64,000 nt of DNA from Peromyscus leucopus (taxonomy: Eukaryota > Chordata > Mammalia > Rodentia > Cricetidae). The position numbers and the translations under genes were made by a program. The number at the start of each line of letters is the position of its first letter. Position 1 is the stretch's first letter. The notes under the pieces were generated by a model, which did not search any database, was not told the DNA's origin, and was given only the letters and a program-made list of their open reading frames with translations. Location of the stretch: positions 562,001 through 626,000 of the forward strand of contig NC_051069.1 in assembly GCF_004664715.2 (NCBI RefSeq). Reading direction: 5' to 3'. This document shows positions 12,716 to 24,123 of this stretch, piece after piece.

Positions 12716-13005
12716 CTCTGCTGTTGCTGTAGCTGAGTACCAGAGACTAAGCAGTTTATGAACAGAAGTTATTATCCCATAGTCTGGAGGCTGGAAAGTC
12801 AAATGTCAAAGTTCCAGTGTGTGGCAAGAGCCTTTCTACATCATCAGGTGCCTATGTGTGAGGACAGTGTGGGCAGAGGACCAGATCCTTTTAGGCATTA
12901 ATCCTTCCACAGGAGTGGAGCCCTCATGACCCGAACATTTCTCCATAGACTTCATCTCCCAGAACTGTTGCATGAGGATACATTCTAGCATGGGCCTTGG
13001 TGGAT
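12716..13005 (+). repeat. Ancient mammalian repeat (unnamed here)
   Basis: Shows 'ccagagactaagcagtttat', 'gtctggaggctggaaagtc' and 'agtggagccctcatgaccc', a phrase order common to an old eutherian interspersed repeat. Diverged relatives appear at 31965 and 41322. I do not assign a name. Confidence 0.6.
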
Positions 13006-13151
13006 GCAGTCAGACCAAAGTAGCTAAGGAATAGAAATTCACTAGTGAGGCTTTTTATGTCACATGTTTTCTTTGTGAGGTAATAAAATTTTAATTTAGT
13101 TTCTTTCATTCATATAAAGCTAGTCAAAGTTTCTGTTTTTAAAATAATTTT

Positions 13152-13228
13152 TTTGGTACTGGGATTAGAGAACATAGGGCTCTGGTCCTGTTAGGTAAGC
13201 ACTCACCTACTGTGTTACAGCGCTGGAT
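13152..13228 (-). repeat. ID/B4-type tRNA-derived fragment
   Basis: Antisense tRNA-like head: 'ttggtactgggattagagaa', then 'ggtaagcactcacctactg'. Confidence 0.55.
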
Positions 13229-13384
13229 CAGGTTTTGTGATTCATGATCCTCACCTTGAAAAGCAGTTCTTTTTCATTTATTGTTATGAAATTATAATAT
13301 TGCATTTTTATTGGGTTTAAGGTATGCAGTCATGTTTTCTTTCCAGTATTGGTAATTGTGTTTTGTCTTTGGTATTTTTTGTTT

Positions 13385-13721
13385 GTTTTGAGATAGGGTC
13401 TCATGTAGCCCAGGGTGGCTGTAAATGCATACTTACTGTCTTTTTTTTTTTTTATGATTTATTTATTTATTATGTATACAGCATGAATGACTGCAGGCCA
13501 GAAGAGGGCACCAGATCTCATTACAGATGGTTGTGAGCCACCATGTGGTTGCTGGGAATTGAACTCAGGACCTCTGGAAGAGCAGTCAGTGCTCTTAACC
13601 TCTGAGCCATCTCTCCAGCCCCCATACTTACTGTCTTACTAAGGATGGGCTTGAACTTCTGCCTGGCTGCCTCTGCCTCCCAGCTGCTGGGATTATAGGC
13701 TTGCACTGTCATGTCATGCCT
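13385..13721 (-). repeat. Old B1, split by a B2
   Basis: The left half (13387-13440, 'ttttgagatagggtctcatg') and right half (13638-13721, 'ctgctgggattataggcttg') form one antisense B1. The B2 at 13443-13622 sits between them. Confidence 0.82.
13443..13622 (-). repeat. B2 SINE inserted in a B1
   Basis: Antisense B2 with T-tract, 'gatttatttatttattatgt', 'ggccagaagagggcaccaga' and 'gagccatctctccagccccc'. A perfect 15-bp repeat 'catacttactgtctt' flanks it (13428-13442 and 13623-13637), so it inserted after the host B1. Confidence 0.96.
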
Positions 13722-13858
13722 TAAAGAAAGTTACATTTATCTGTTTCTAACTTTACTCATTCCTTGGTGTACACATGCTTCCCTCGTCTCATTTTCCTTT
13801 TTAATGTAGCTAATGATTGTCTTTATTTCTGTTCCTCTAATAAAAGTTTAGCCTTTAC

Positions 13859-14318
13859 TCTTTTTTTTTTTTTTTTTTTGAGACAGGGTTTCTATGTGTA
13901 ACAGTCCTGGCTGTCCTGGAACTCACTCTATAGGCCAGGCTGGACTTGACCTCTGTTGGAGCCCACTAGGTTTCCTAGTGGCTGTACCCAGCAGCACTGC
14001 CAAGGAGGTTGATTGGACCATGGGCCTGGGCACCAGGTGACTGTAACTAGCAAGGGGGAGGTCTTTTGCTCCACCCCTTGGCATTGTTATACTTTGGAAC
14101 AAAGTTCTGGGTTGGTGGATAAGGATCCAGACCCACCCGAGTCTATCCTGTGTTTTCTCTCCACTCTCTATTTCTAACTAAGTCTCTTATCCCTCATTCC
14201 TCAAGAGTCCCTGGGGTAAATAAGTGTGGGGGCAGGTCCCCCACAGAACTCACAGAGATTCTCCTGCTTCTGCCTCCTGAGTGCTGGGATTAAAGGCATA
14301 TGCCATACCTCCGTTGGC
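13859..14318 (-). repeat. B1 SINE, split by a solo LTR
   Basis: Antisense B1 in two parts, 13859-13953 and 14246-14318. The outer flanks share 'tagcctttac' (13849-13858 and 14319-14328), its own target-site duplication. The two parts join into one B1 once the intervening LTR and one 6-bp repeat are removed. Confidence 0.93.
13954..14245 (+). mobile_element. Solo LTR, ERVK-like, 292 bp
   Basis: Begins TGTTGGAGCCC and ends CCCCCACA, the TG...CA ends of an LTR. It is flanked by a 6-bp duplication 'gacctc' / 'gaactc' (13948-13953, 14246-14251; one mismatch). Six bases is the class II (ERVK) size. The start resembles IAP-type LTRs, and a pyrimidine-rich stretch follows mid-element. I see no internal retroviral coding part. 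Orientation is inferred from the start motif. Confidence 0.85.
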
Positions 14319-14613
14319 TAGCCTTTACATTTAAAGGATCGTTTTGCTGGATTTACAATTTTAGACTAACTTTTTTTCTTTGTTTCAGCTTAGAGATTTC
14401 TAAAAACATTGTATTTTGGCTTATTGTTCATCACAGTAAGTCAGTAATGATTATATATATCTTTTCTATATAAGGAACATATTTTATTCCTATGGCTTTT
14501 AAAAGATTTCCTAGTTTTCTATAATTTAATTATGAGTTTCTTATATATATTTGGTGTTTATACTTATATAATATTTCATATAATTTGAAAACATTTTTGT
14601 TTCGTTGTCTTTT

Positions 14614-14757
14614 GTTTTTTTTTCTGTTTTTTTGAGAAACATCCCTGGCTGTCCTGGAACTCACTCTGTAGACCAGGCTGGCCTCAAACTCATAGAGATC
14701 CATCTGCCTCTGCCTCCTGAATGCTGGGATTAAAGGCCTGTACCACCATTGGCCGGG
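14614..14757 (-). repeat. B1 SINE
   Basis: Antisense B1: 'ggctgtcctggaactcactc' and 'atgctgggattaaaggcctg', ending in a degraded 'ggccgggg' start box. The 3' part near 14635 is shortened. Confidence 0.9.
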
Positions 14758-14796
14758 GGCTGGGGGTTTCGGTATCTTTTTGCTGGGGGGGGGTTT

Positions 14797-14945
14797 CCTT
14801 TTTTTGAGACAGAGTTTCTCTGTGTAGCTTTGGAACCTTTCCTGGAACTCACTCTGTAGCCCAGGCTGGCCTCGAACTCACAGAGATCTGCCTGACTCTG
14901 CCTCTGGAGTGCTGGGATTAAAGGTGTGTGCTACCACTGCCCGGG
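14797..14945 (-). repeat. B1 SINE
   Basis: Full-length antisense B1: 'gagacagagtttctctgtgt' to 'ctaccactgcccgggg'. It lies about 40 bp from the preceding B1, separated by a G-rich run (14784-14793). Confidence 0.93.
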
Positions 14946-15534
14946 GAGTCTTGGTGTCTTTAAATGCCTCTACTCTCTATTCTTTTTGTTAGGACATAGA
15001 GGTTAATACAGTGAGAATTGTTACTGAGGAAACAAAAATTTTTTTCCCAATATTTTGTTTGGCAGTTCAGTTTTTAATATTTTCTAGCATTGTATCTTTT
15101 GTTTTTATTTAAGACAAGCTCTCTTTCTCTCTCTCTGAGTGAGTGATATAGTTTGAATTATTTATTATTATTTATATGCATGTGTTTCAAACCCCCACAC
15201 CAGCCCTAACCTAATTATATATATATATATCTCCCCATTCCCCCTTTGGACTGAAAATTATGTCTCATATTTGCAGCTTTTCTCTTACTCCTGTGCCCTG
15301 AGTGTTGAGATTATGGGTGTATCAGCTACTAGTATTTTCTTCCACCTTGTCTAATATAGAAAGTTTATGTTTTAGATTATGTTATTTTATTTCTCAAAGC
15401 TCATGTTATTTTGGTCATTTTTAAATCCTTCCCTATTTTTCCTTTTGCTTTTCTTAAATGAGTGGTTTGTAATAGTTGTCTTCAAGTCTTTGTTTAGTAA
15501 TACCACATTTTCATTCTGGGCCTATTTCTGTTAA

Positions 15535-15565
<31 letters not shown>

Positions 15566-16150
15566 GTTTTGTTTTTTTTGTTTTTTTTTTTGTCTTGCTA
15601 TGGGCCATATTTTCCTGCTGATATACATGGCTGGTAAATTTTTATTTCCCTGCCTTTGGATTTTCTTTTAATACTAAAAAAAATGCTTCATTATAAAGTG
15701 TGTCTTTCAGACTGCTGGTGTACAACTTCAACCCTTCCTTTATTCTTACTCTTCTGCTCCGTGGTCAGGAAAGCCTGCCTGGTCCTTTCACAGACATCTT
15801 CAGCACACATAGACCCCCTGTAGACACTGCTGATTCGTTGTTGTTGTTGTTGTTGTTTCATTTTAGAGAATGGAATAAGGTCTCTGCATAATTCTCTCCT
15901 GCCTGGGTCCATGTCACATGGCAATTGTGGTGCTTTTCCAACTGTCTTGGTCTAAAGGGAAAAATTCTGTTAACCAAGAAGGATACTAAGCCATTTTTAT
16001 TGGAGGCTGTAATATAGGAAAGTCTGTGATGGTACCTGTAAAAGCATTCTGAGTGTCTCTAAGATGTCATCTCCAGAAGCAGGGAATGAGAGGGAGCTTT
16101 GACTGGATTCTTGGTGCTGTGAATGTCATACTATTGAATGTTTAGATTCT
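14946..16150. other. T-rich spacer with simple repeats
   Basis: Holds a TA run near 15216-15231, a T-rich tract at 15538-15591 broken by single G residues, and (GTT)n near 15837-15857. The rest is AT-rich. A 77-codon minus frame at 15691-15924 translates the GTT run into glutamines and is not credible. Confidence 0.6.
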
Positions 16151-16309
16151 GTTTTTTTTTTTTTTCCCCCTTTTATGAGACTTTTCCCCTGTATAGACCT
16201 GCTGTCTTGGAACTCACTCTATAGAGCAGGCAGGCCTTGAACTCACAGAGATCTGTCTGCCTCTGCCTCCTGAGTGCTGGGATCAAAGGTATGCACCACA
16301 ACAACCTGT
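16151..16309 (-). repeat. B1 SINE
   Basis: Antisense B1 with a T/C tract at the left, 'cttggaactcactctataga' and 'gtgctgggatcaaaggtatg'. More diverged than the copies at 32.5 and 35 kb. Confidence 0.9.
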
Positions 16310-16420
16310 TAAATTTTTTTTTTCTTTATAGATTCTAGAGCTTTGTTCTGGCAGGAAACAAGTGTTTGTATTCCTCCATATTTGTTTTTACACATTTCTC
16401 AGGGAAGGGTAGGTCTAGGG

Positions 16421-16642
16421 CAGTGGTTCTTTTTGGGTGTGTGTGTGTGTGTGTGTCAAATGGCCTTTCATAGGTGTCACCTAAGACCATAGGAAAACAC
16501 AGATATTTACATTACGATTCAAAACTGTAGCAAGATTACAGTTATGAAGTAGCAACAAAAATAATTTTATGGTTGGGGTCACTGCAACATGAGGAACTGT
16601 ATTAAAATTGAGGTCGCAGCATTAGGAAGTTTAGAATTACTG
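16421..16642 (+). mobile_element. URR1-like hAT element with internal GT run
   Basis: Starts 'cagtggttct' and ends near 'tttagaattactg'. It keeps 'acagatatttacattacgat' and 'ggttggggtcactgcaacat'. A (GT)n run at 16437-16457 replaces part of the left arm. Confidence 0.85.
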
Positions 16643-18253
16643 GTTTAGGGTAACTTTTGTGCTTAGAATAGTCCAGCCATATTTAGTTACTTGGTATAAC
16701 ACTCCTGAGATTCTTTAGAGTACTTGGATTTTCAACATTTACTCCATATATATTCTGCTTCAGCCTTAAAATATCTCACAGCTCCTTTTTTTGTTTTAGC
16801 CTGCTGTTGTGGAGTGTCACCATAGACTTGTAGGATTTGTCATTAGTAACATATTTGTGGGTTAGTTAGCCTTGAAGGTTTCTAGAGAGATAACTTCTCT
16901 AAATAGCTCCCTCCTCTCAACCAGTGCCTTAGGAATTGCAGCTGCTGTTGCCTCCCAGAACTCCAGTCTGTTCTGTTCCCTCAGGTCAGGGAGACCACTT
17001 TCTGCATGCTGATCTACAGATTATCTCCACACAGGAAATGAAAATGATGGTAGGGTTCACATTGTTTCTCTTTCTTAGGGATTCCAGTTTTATAGTTTGT
17101 TTTCCAGTGTTGGAAAACAGGCATTTGATAGGTGTTTTTCACTTTCTTAATTGCTTTGCAGGAAGGTTAATTTAGTGCCAATTACTGAAATTGGCTTAAA
17201 TCAGAAGTCTGCTTTTCTTGTTATTAGAAAGGTAAATGTGACTGAAAGAAAATATATAATAGGAAGAGAGGAATCATGATACTTGATTGTGAGCAGTATT
17301 GATGAAACCAGGACAGCTGCATCCATCTGGTTACATTGCAGTGTAAATTATGCTCTTGGAGGTGTGTGGTGAGAACATGCAGATAGAACTGCATAGAGCC
17401 TCATTCTGGTTGATAAGATAAGGTGAGGCAGAATAGGTCATCAAAGATGATGTCACGGCTTTTGTATGACTTATCATTTCAGTGGGGTTAGTAAGTCCCA
17501 TTCATTAGGATTTGGTTCGGCCTGAGATGCATGTGAAAATGCCTTTGTGGTGACAGTGTAATCCCAGTCTGAAGTGCTGTTCACTGCAGAATCCACACTC
17601 CATTTTTTATAAACATTTCTAAAAGTGTATATAATGTTTGCCTGGTACCATCAGGACCTGTAAAGGCACCATAACTTCTAAACAGCAGAATAAGTGTCCA
17701 GAATCTTTCTTTCTACTCTTTCAAGAATGGAAAGCCTAGTATATGAGAATTTCTTAACTTCATAGCAGTCTTTGTATAAGGTATTCATTAAAAAGAAAAA
17801 AACTAAACAAAGTACTAAACAAACCAGAGTCCTCGCTGTCCAGATAGACAGGAGTGATTGCCAGTGGCATTGTAAATACTTGAGATTTTTTTTTGTGTGC
17901 ATTCAGGGAAATAAAGCCATGTTTGCTGTGGTGCAGAATCCTTAGGAGGAGATCAGGCCTGAAGTGGTAGCAGTAGAGATAGACAACCGTTTTCAGGCCT
18001 CTAGAGAACATCAACATACTTCATCATTGCTGTTCATTCACCTTCCTACGTTGTTCACATGTGCTCAGTTTCCCAGATCAGTAGAGGGAGAAAATGTTCA
18101 TTCTTTTTGCTATGAAAGATACTCTTCCCACAGAGAAATCACAGACACAGACTAAAGCCAAAATCGGCTTACCTTTAACTGATTTTGTTTGATTCTCTTG
18201 AATCCAGAAAGGTTTTAAAAGAGAAAAATAAGATGTTATGATTTCTTTTTCTT
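16643..18253. other. Unique-looking DNA, no gene seen
   Basis: No repeat was recognised. Frames of 74-85 codons occur on both strands (16936-17175 +, 17678-18017 -), with no recognisable domain or splice context. Confidence 0.4.
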
Positions 18254-18448
18254 CTTTGAGACAGAGTCTCATGTATCTCAGGCTGGCTTCCTTGCTATGT
18301 GGCCAAGGAAAACCTTGAACTTCTGATTTTCCTTTCTGTACTTCTCAAGTGCTTGGATTATAAGCCTCATTTAAGTAGTGCTAAAGCTCAAACCCAGAGT
18401 TTGAGGTATAGTAGGGAAGCACCCTGCCAACTGAGTTACACTGAAGAG
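18254..18448 (-). repeat. B4 SINE (B1-like plus ID-like halves)
   Basis: Antisense: the B1-like part comes first ('gagacagagtctcatgtatc', 'gtgcttggattataagcctc'), then an ID-like part ('caaacccagagtttgaggta', 'actgagttacactgaag'). That is the reverse of the ID-B1 order that defines B4. Confidence 0.75.
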
Positions 18449-18981
18449 ATCATTTTCATAGCACTTTGAAAAGGCAAAAAGCAATAGTTAACCTCAAGTA
18501 ATATGGTTGAAATCTCACATTTTTATTCATTTCATTAAAGTGTTTTAAATGTTTCCTTATATTTTCATTGTTCTCAGCTACTTATCTCATCAGATGTTGC
18601 ATTATCTTGTACCCTAATTAAATGTACTTTACATGTTTCTATATTTCTTAATATTATTATGACTATGTATTAATATACAATTTTTTATCCATTAATTTAA
18701 GTAGAATTTTTACCAAGAAAAATTATGATCCTGTCTTACATTTATCACTAAAATGTAAACTCCTCTTCTGTCTCTTTGTCTTATTTAGTAAGTAGTCCAA
18801 GAATAAAGACTATTATATACAGGTATTTAGTAGGTTTATATTTTTATTTTATTTATTTTTTGGCTGTAAGTGTTATATTTAAAATTCAGTCTGTATGATG
18901 GGAAAAAAGGATTTGAAACTTAGGTTTGAATGAATTAAGATACTTATTTTTATTTTATGTGTCTTGAAACATAAAATAACA

Positions 18982-19172
18982 TGTTTTACCTGCATGTGTG
19001 TATGTGCACCATGTGTGTGCCTGGTGTCTGTGGAGGCCAGAAAAGGGTGTCAGATTCCTTGGAACTGGAGTTCTACACAGTTGTGAGCTGCCATGTGGAT
19101 GCTGGGAGCTTAACTTGGGTCCTCTGCACAAGTAGCCTGTGCTTTTAACCGCTTGGACAGCTCTCCAGCTCT
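18982..19172 (-). repeat. B3-type SINE
   Basis: Antisense: 'gtggaggccagaaaagggtg', 'tgagctgccatgtggatgct', and a right end 'acagctctccagctct'. Confidence 0.87.
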
Positions 19173-19254
19173 AAAAGTGCTGCATTTAGACAAGGATGAT
19201 TTAATAATTTCTGCATCATATGTACATAGCTGACTGTTAGAGCATTTTGTTTTG

Positions 19255-19261
<7 letters not shown>

Positions 19262-19293
<32 letters not shown>
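19262..19293. repeat. (GT)n microsatellite
   Basis: About 15 uninterrupted GT units. Expected to be length-polymorphic. Confidence 0.97.
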
Positions 19294-19294
<1 letters not shown>

Positions 19295-19648
19295 TTGTGC
19301 GCACGTGCATGCATGCACATTGGTGGATTGTGGTTAAAAAGAAGATAAAAACAAACCCCACAAAGTTTAGAGAGCTACAGCTTTAGTAGTTAATTTTAGC
19401 TACTTTTAGAGCGTCATTGTCTTTTTTTGAGGTATGAAAATGTTTGAATTTGTAAATTGGGTTTGTGGTGGATTTGGTTATTGATAGTGCTGTTCATCAT
19501 GGTGTAAACACTGTTCTATGCTTTCCTGTATTAGTTAAAAGGACCATTATACCTCATTTTGTTGTTTGTAGTCTTTATTCTTTAGACTCACTGGCCTTTA
19601 ATTTTTATTAGACACACTCTTTTTCTTTTTCTTTTTCTTTCCTTTTCC

Positions 19649-19750
19649 GGTTTTTCGAGACAGGGTTTCTCTGTGTAACAGCCCTAGCTATCCTGGAACT
19701 AGATCTGTAGACCAGGCTGGCCTCTGGTTCCCAAGTGCTGGGATTAAAGC
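19649..19750 (-). repeat. B1 SINE with internal deletion
   Basis: Antisense B1 with 'ggtttttcgagacagggttt'. The segment normally holding 'actcacagagatccacctgc' is missing, and 'ggcctctggttcccaagtgc' joins across the gap. The 5' end is also short. Confidence 0.88.
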
Positions 19751-20190
19751 CTCTTTTAAAGACAGTGGCTATATTGAGAATGGAGGTAATCTATCAAACT
19801 TTCTAAACATACTAAGGAAAATATTTCAGAAGCATGAAAAAAAGCCTTGGAGTATTTTTTTGAATGATTCAGTTTAAATTCTACTCTTCAAGTAGGAGAA
19901 ATACCTCCCAGTTTCACATGGTTGTGGTCCAGTGCAAATGTGGAGCTCAGATATCTTCCCCTTTCTTTCTTCTGTGGGATTCCAGTAATTGTGCAGAATG
20001 GTAGTGTGAGTAGCTTGACTCAGGAATTAAGCTCCATGGGCATTCCTAATGAAATGGAAATTAACTGTGCAGTGTATATGTTCAAATGACTTGCAATGTC
20101 CTATGTACCATTTAGTGGTTTTTGTGGAGAACTAAATGCTCACAGTTTGTACATAATAAAGGAAGGATTTTTCTCTTTTTTTTCTTTTTT
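19751..20190. other. Unique-looking DNA
   Basis: No repeat or gene recognised. Confidence 0.4.
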
Positions 20191-20350
20191 GGTTTTTTTA
20201 GACAGAGTTTTTATGTGTAGTTTTTGTGCCTGTCCTGGATCTTACTCTGTAGACCAGGCTGGCCTTGAATTCACAGAGATCCACCTGGCTCTGCCTCCCG
20301 AGTGCTGGGATTAAAGGCGTCCGCAGGCGTCCGCCACTACTGCCCACCGG
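20191..20350 (-). repeat. B1 SINE with a short internal duplication
   Basis: Full-length antisense B1. Near its right end 'ggcgtccgca' is repeated in tandem (about 20316-20335), lengthening the element by about 10 bp. Confidence 0.93.
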
Positions 20351-20765
20351 AAAATTTTTTTTGAAGCAAATTTAATATGTAATGATGTGTCATGGCCAGG
20401 TTTTTTTCAGTTTGTACATTTGTTGTCTGAAATGAAAGTAAATACTAATTACAAAAGATAATACAGCATTTATATAACTTTTTACTTTAGCTTTTATTTT
20501 CTAGGCACAATGGGATCATAAAATGATTTTTCAGACTCTTGAGGTCATTGCCTTTATTTATTTTAATGTTACCTGGTTTTTGCATTTTATTGTCATGATA
20601 TCTACTGTTAACTTTGAATATTACAGAAAGCACATCTTGCTTGTTTCAGAATGTTGGATGGTGTAGGTTGAACAGAGATGAAAAGTTTACTTAGGTTAGA
20701 GGTAATATATACATCTGGAGACATACCCTCTGTATATGCCAGTTGTTCACTCATATATATCATAT

Positions 20766-20828
20766 CTCTGTCTGTCCGTCTGTCTGTATCTATCTACCTA
20801 CCCATCTGTCTGTCTATCGATCTATCGC
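20766..20828. repeat. (TCTG)n/(TATC)n microsatellite
   Basis: Interrupted tetranucleotide tract of TCTG and TATC units. Confidence 0.9.
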
Positions 20829-20829
20829 A

Positions 20830-21078
20830 TTTTTGGTGCTGTTCATAGAACCTAGGGCCTCTGCATTCTTAGCAAGTGCTGCCTCTCACTATCTCTGAGC
20901 AGGAGCTCCAGCCCCCACCTCCCCTCCTGCTTCCTTTTTGTACTTGGAAACAGGGTCTGGAGTTACTCAGGCTGACCTTGACCTCAGCGCAGTCCAGGTA
21001 GGCCTTGAAGTTGGAGTCTTCCTGCTTTAGCCTCCTATGGTATATAGCTGGATTATAGGCATGCGTCACCAGGCCTGT
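20830..21078 (-). repeat. B4-type/old B1 SINE cluster
   Basis: A tRNA-like antisense unit (20833-20912) and an old antisense B1-like unit (20945-21077, 'gaaacagggtctggagttac', 'ctggattataggcatgcgtc'). In antisense, one B4 would show the B1-like half first, so these are probably two separate relics. Confidence 0.6.
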
Positions 21079-22245
21079 CTTACTCGTTCGTGTCTTCCCT
21101 TTCTATTTTGTTCTAGGAAAACTAGTTTTGGTAGGGTTTAGCTTTCTTGCTTTTAACTAGGGTGTTGAATCTTTAGTATGTTTTTTCAGGTGAATATAAA
21201 AGGGTAGGAAGCATTTAAAATCAAGGTACATCCTTTATTTTTATTTTGTAGGAAGATTATTTTGATATCTGAAAAATACCTTTGCTTAAGTTTGTTGATC
21301 TTAGTGTTTTATAACATTGGCCTTCATAGTTTAAAAACATCTGCTTTGTAACATGAAAGATTCCTACCCACAGTCTTGCCTTACTCTTTCTGGATGCAGC
21401 TGTTTATTTTTAAATAATTTTGGCTCTGAATAGTCAGATTTAATTTGATATTATGCATTATAGCAAGTAAAAATTGGTATGATTGTGGCAGGATATGACC
21501 TGTACCTCAGACGAATTGGAGTTTGGACAGCCTTCATGGATGCTATCATAGGGTGCTGCTGATTTGGTTCCCAGGAGAACATGAGATTGCCATGGCAACA
21601 TAGGCTCTTTGAAGGTAGAAATCCTGGCCGAGTAGTTGGAGCTTTTGAAGTGCTGGGTGTATTGATAGGAAAGGATCCAGACAGCAATAAGCACACAAGT
21701 GTAGGCCAGCAGTCAAGGAAAATAAGCATCTGGTTTTTAGCTTTAACTTGAGGACAAGTACCTTTTAAGTTTGCCTCTCAATTCTGGTGTTCCTTCAAAA
21801 CAAATATTTATATGAGATTTTCCTCATGTACGCTGTTTGAAAAACAAGTTTCTAGGTATATACCATGTATATAAAACTAGTGTGATAATGTGCATTCTGG
21901 CATTTTTGGCTTCTGATATTAAAAGATTAAAAAATTGCAAGTTGCTCCTTCTTGAATTTAGTATTGTTTGAAAACTAGTGATAAACAAAAAAGTATACTC
22001 TTAAATTCTGACCTTTGTGTGGTTGTCAGCATCCTTGTACTAGTGTAGTAGTAACTTTACTTTCCACACTGAATTTTAGCTTTCATTTGCATTTTTGCTC
22101 TGTCGCTCCTGCCTGTTTCTGGGCCATTACTCAAACGAGTCTTCTGCTGAGCATAGTTTCATTTTTACTGTGTCTGTAAATGTTGTTTGGGTTTCATTTT
22201 TGTTGCTAAGCTTTGCTTCAGGAATCTCTTCCTCAACTTTTAAAA
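21079..22245. other. Unassigned DNA with a coding-like patch
   Basis: Mostly AT-rich. A patch at about 21451-21729 is less AT-rich and has minus frames of 78 and 92 codons. I recognise no family and see no clear splice or poly-A context. Confidence 0.35.
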
Positions 22246-22470
22246 AGATGGGTTCATTTATTTTTATTGTGTGTGTATGTGTGAGTGCCTGCATGTGTCT
22301 GTGTGCACCACATGCTTGCTGGTGTAGTGCCTGTGGAAGCTGGAAGAGAGCACTGGCTCCCTGGAACTGGAGTTACAGGTGGCTGTTCTGCATGGTGTGG
22401 TGCTGGGAACTGAACTTGGGCCTCTGTAAGAGCAGCAAGTTCTCTTAACCGATGAACCATCTCTCCATAC
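22246..22470 (-). repeat. B3-type SINE
   Basis: Antisense, with a GT-rich left part, 'ccctggaactggagttacag', and a right end 'ccgatgaaccatctctccat'. A 117-codon + frame (22095-22448) runs into it and is not a gene. Confidence 0.85.
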
Positions 22471-23074
22471 CAAATTTTTGATTAAAATTTACATACTGAA
22501 TCACTTAGAGCTTTGTAATATTTTACGCTTTTAAGAAATGTGTTATATGTTGGTCTTAATTACTTAGAATTAAGTCTTTACTTTTTGGCCTTTTAACGGA
22601 GGTCCACATGTAGTTAATATGTGGTAAAACTAGTTGATTTATGGCCCAGTTTAAAGTATGTTAATGATTTTAAAACATCATATTCAAACAGTAGATTATT
22701 TTACTTTTAGTAAAGTCTGTAGCCAGTCTTCATGGTGAACTCAATTGAGTATGCTTTTAACACTTAGTCCTGGAATGAATAACTTGTGTACAATTTCAGC
22801 TTCTTGTCTAAACTGAAGATTCCAGCAAATACTTTTAGATTGAATGGTGAGTCATATATAACTAGTACCATCTAAATGCTTAGCAGAAAAGTTCATTAGT
22901 ATGCGTGGTAGAATTTGGCAGGAAGTAGTTCATGTTTGATGCTTAGGTGCCTTTCTGGAGGATGAGCGTCTTGTCAGTTCTCACTGTACTCAGTTTCCAC
23001 TGATAAGAGCTGGACTGATAAGCTCTTTTGGTAAATTCATTTTATTATCATCTTTTTAACTTCTTTTTTAAAGA
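22471..23074. other. Unique-looking AT-rich DNA
   Basis: No repeat or gene recognised. Confidence 0.4.
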
Positions 23075-23080
23075 AATAAA

Positions 23081-23586
23081 TGTGGTGGTATTGTGTTCCC
23101 CAAAATATTGTGCACCCTAATAAACTTATCTGGGTTCAGAGACAGAACAGCCACAATATTAAACATAGAAGTTAGGCAATGGTAGCACATGCCTTTAATC
23201 CTAGCATTCCAGAGGCAGAAATCCATATGTTCAAGGATACAGCCAATCATGGTGACTCACACCTTTAATCCTGAGAAGCGAGCCTTTAATCCCAGGGAGT
23301 GATGGTAGAAGGCAGAAAGATATATAAGGCGTGAGGACCAGGAACTAGAAGCTTTTGGTTGGTTAAGCTTTTAGCTGGTTAAGCTTCAGGCTTTTGAGCA
23401 GCAGTTCAGCTGAGAGCCATTGGGATGAGGACACAGAAGCTTTCAGTCTGAGGAAACAAGACCAGCTGAGAAGTTGGCCAGGTGAGGTTAGCTGTGGCTT
23501 GTTGTGGTTCTCTGATCTTCCAGTTCACCCCAATACCTGGCTCCGGGTTTGTTGAATTAATAAGACTTGCTAAGATTCATGCTACA
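23081..23586 (+). mobile_element. LTR, rodent class II-like, 506 bp
   Basis: Begins TGTGGTGGTATT and ends CATGCTACA. A perfect 6-bp duplication 'aataaa' flanks it (23075-23080 and 23587-23592). The interior carries B1-like stretches ('atgcctttaatcctagc') and a TATA-like 'gatatataaggcg' at about 23320. No internal coding part adjoins it, so it is a solo LTR. A relative lies at 42802 in the opposite orientation. Confidence 0.88.
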
Positions 23587-23843
23587 AATAAATGCTAGGA
23601 AGATGATTCTAGAATTTTCCACTCAGTGTAAATTTTAAAATTGGCGTATAAAAGAGTAGATTTCATGATGACATAGCACAAATATATAGAATTGCACATT
23701 ACTCATATTGACTGTTTACTACTCTTTTTTGTTTCTTTCCCAGTTCTCATTGGTTGTCTTCCTCTTGACATGTTCTATGTATAAATTTAGATTCTGCGTG
23801 AGAGAAAAGATATTTCTCTTTCTTTCCCCAGAGAGTCCCAACA

Positions 23844-24045
23844 TTTTTTTTTTGTAGTCACATACAATCTTTATTTAACCTGTTTCATTATGTACACAGG
23901 ATTGACTTATCACAGAAAGTTTTCACCAAATTGTGCTGTGCTTAAATATGCCTAAAATAAACCACTCGAGGTAAAACTGGAGTTTGAACCAACATGACTA
24001 CTTAGCCGTTATGGACCAAACTGCCTTCCCCGGATGTCACTCTGC
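23844..24045 (-). pseudogene. Likely 3' fragment of a retrocopied mRNA
   Basis: Read on the minus strand, the sequence reaches 'caggttaaataaagattgta', then about 10 more bases, then a 10-A tail (T10 at 23844-23853 on +). A poly-A signal about 15-20 bases before an A-tail is the mark of a processed transcript. Minus-strand stops lie near 24000-24020, so most of it would be 3' UTR. The parent gene is not recognised. An old retroposon tail is the alternative. Confidence 0.45.
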
Positions 24046-24057
24046 TGGCTGAGACCC

Positions 24058-24123
24058 TGGAAGTAGGTCTGTGGTAGAATGCTTGCCTGAAATTCATGGA
24101 GTCCTGGGTTCATTGCCCAGTAC
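24058..24123 (+). repeat. ID/B4-type tRNA-derived unit
   Basis: Sense tRNA-like sequence: 'gtctgtggtagaatgcttgc' and 'tcctgggttcattgccc', resembling A- and B-box regions. The nominal start of a 137-codon + frame (24071-24484) falls inside it, which weakens that frame as a gene. Confidence 0.6.

Noticed and set aside
15691..15924. Minus frame with a glutamine run
   Set aside because: The run is the (GTT)n microsatellite read in reverse, and there is no supporting exon structure.
24058..24123. Possible tRNA gene
   Set aside because: A- and B-box-like motifs are present, but the sequence fits an ID/B4-type SINE head and no full cloverleaf is visible.
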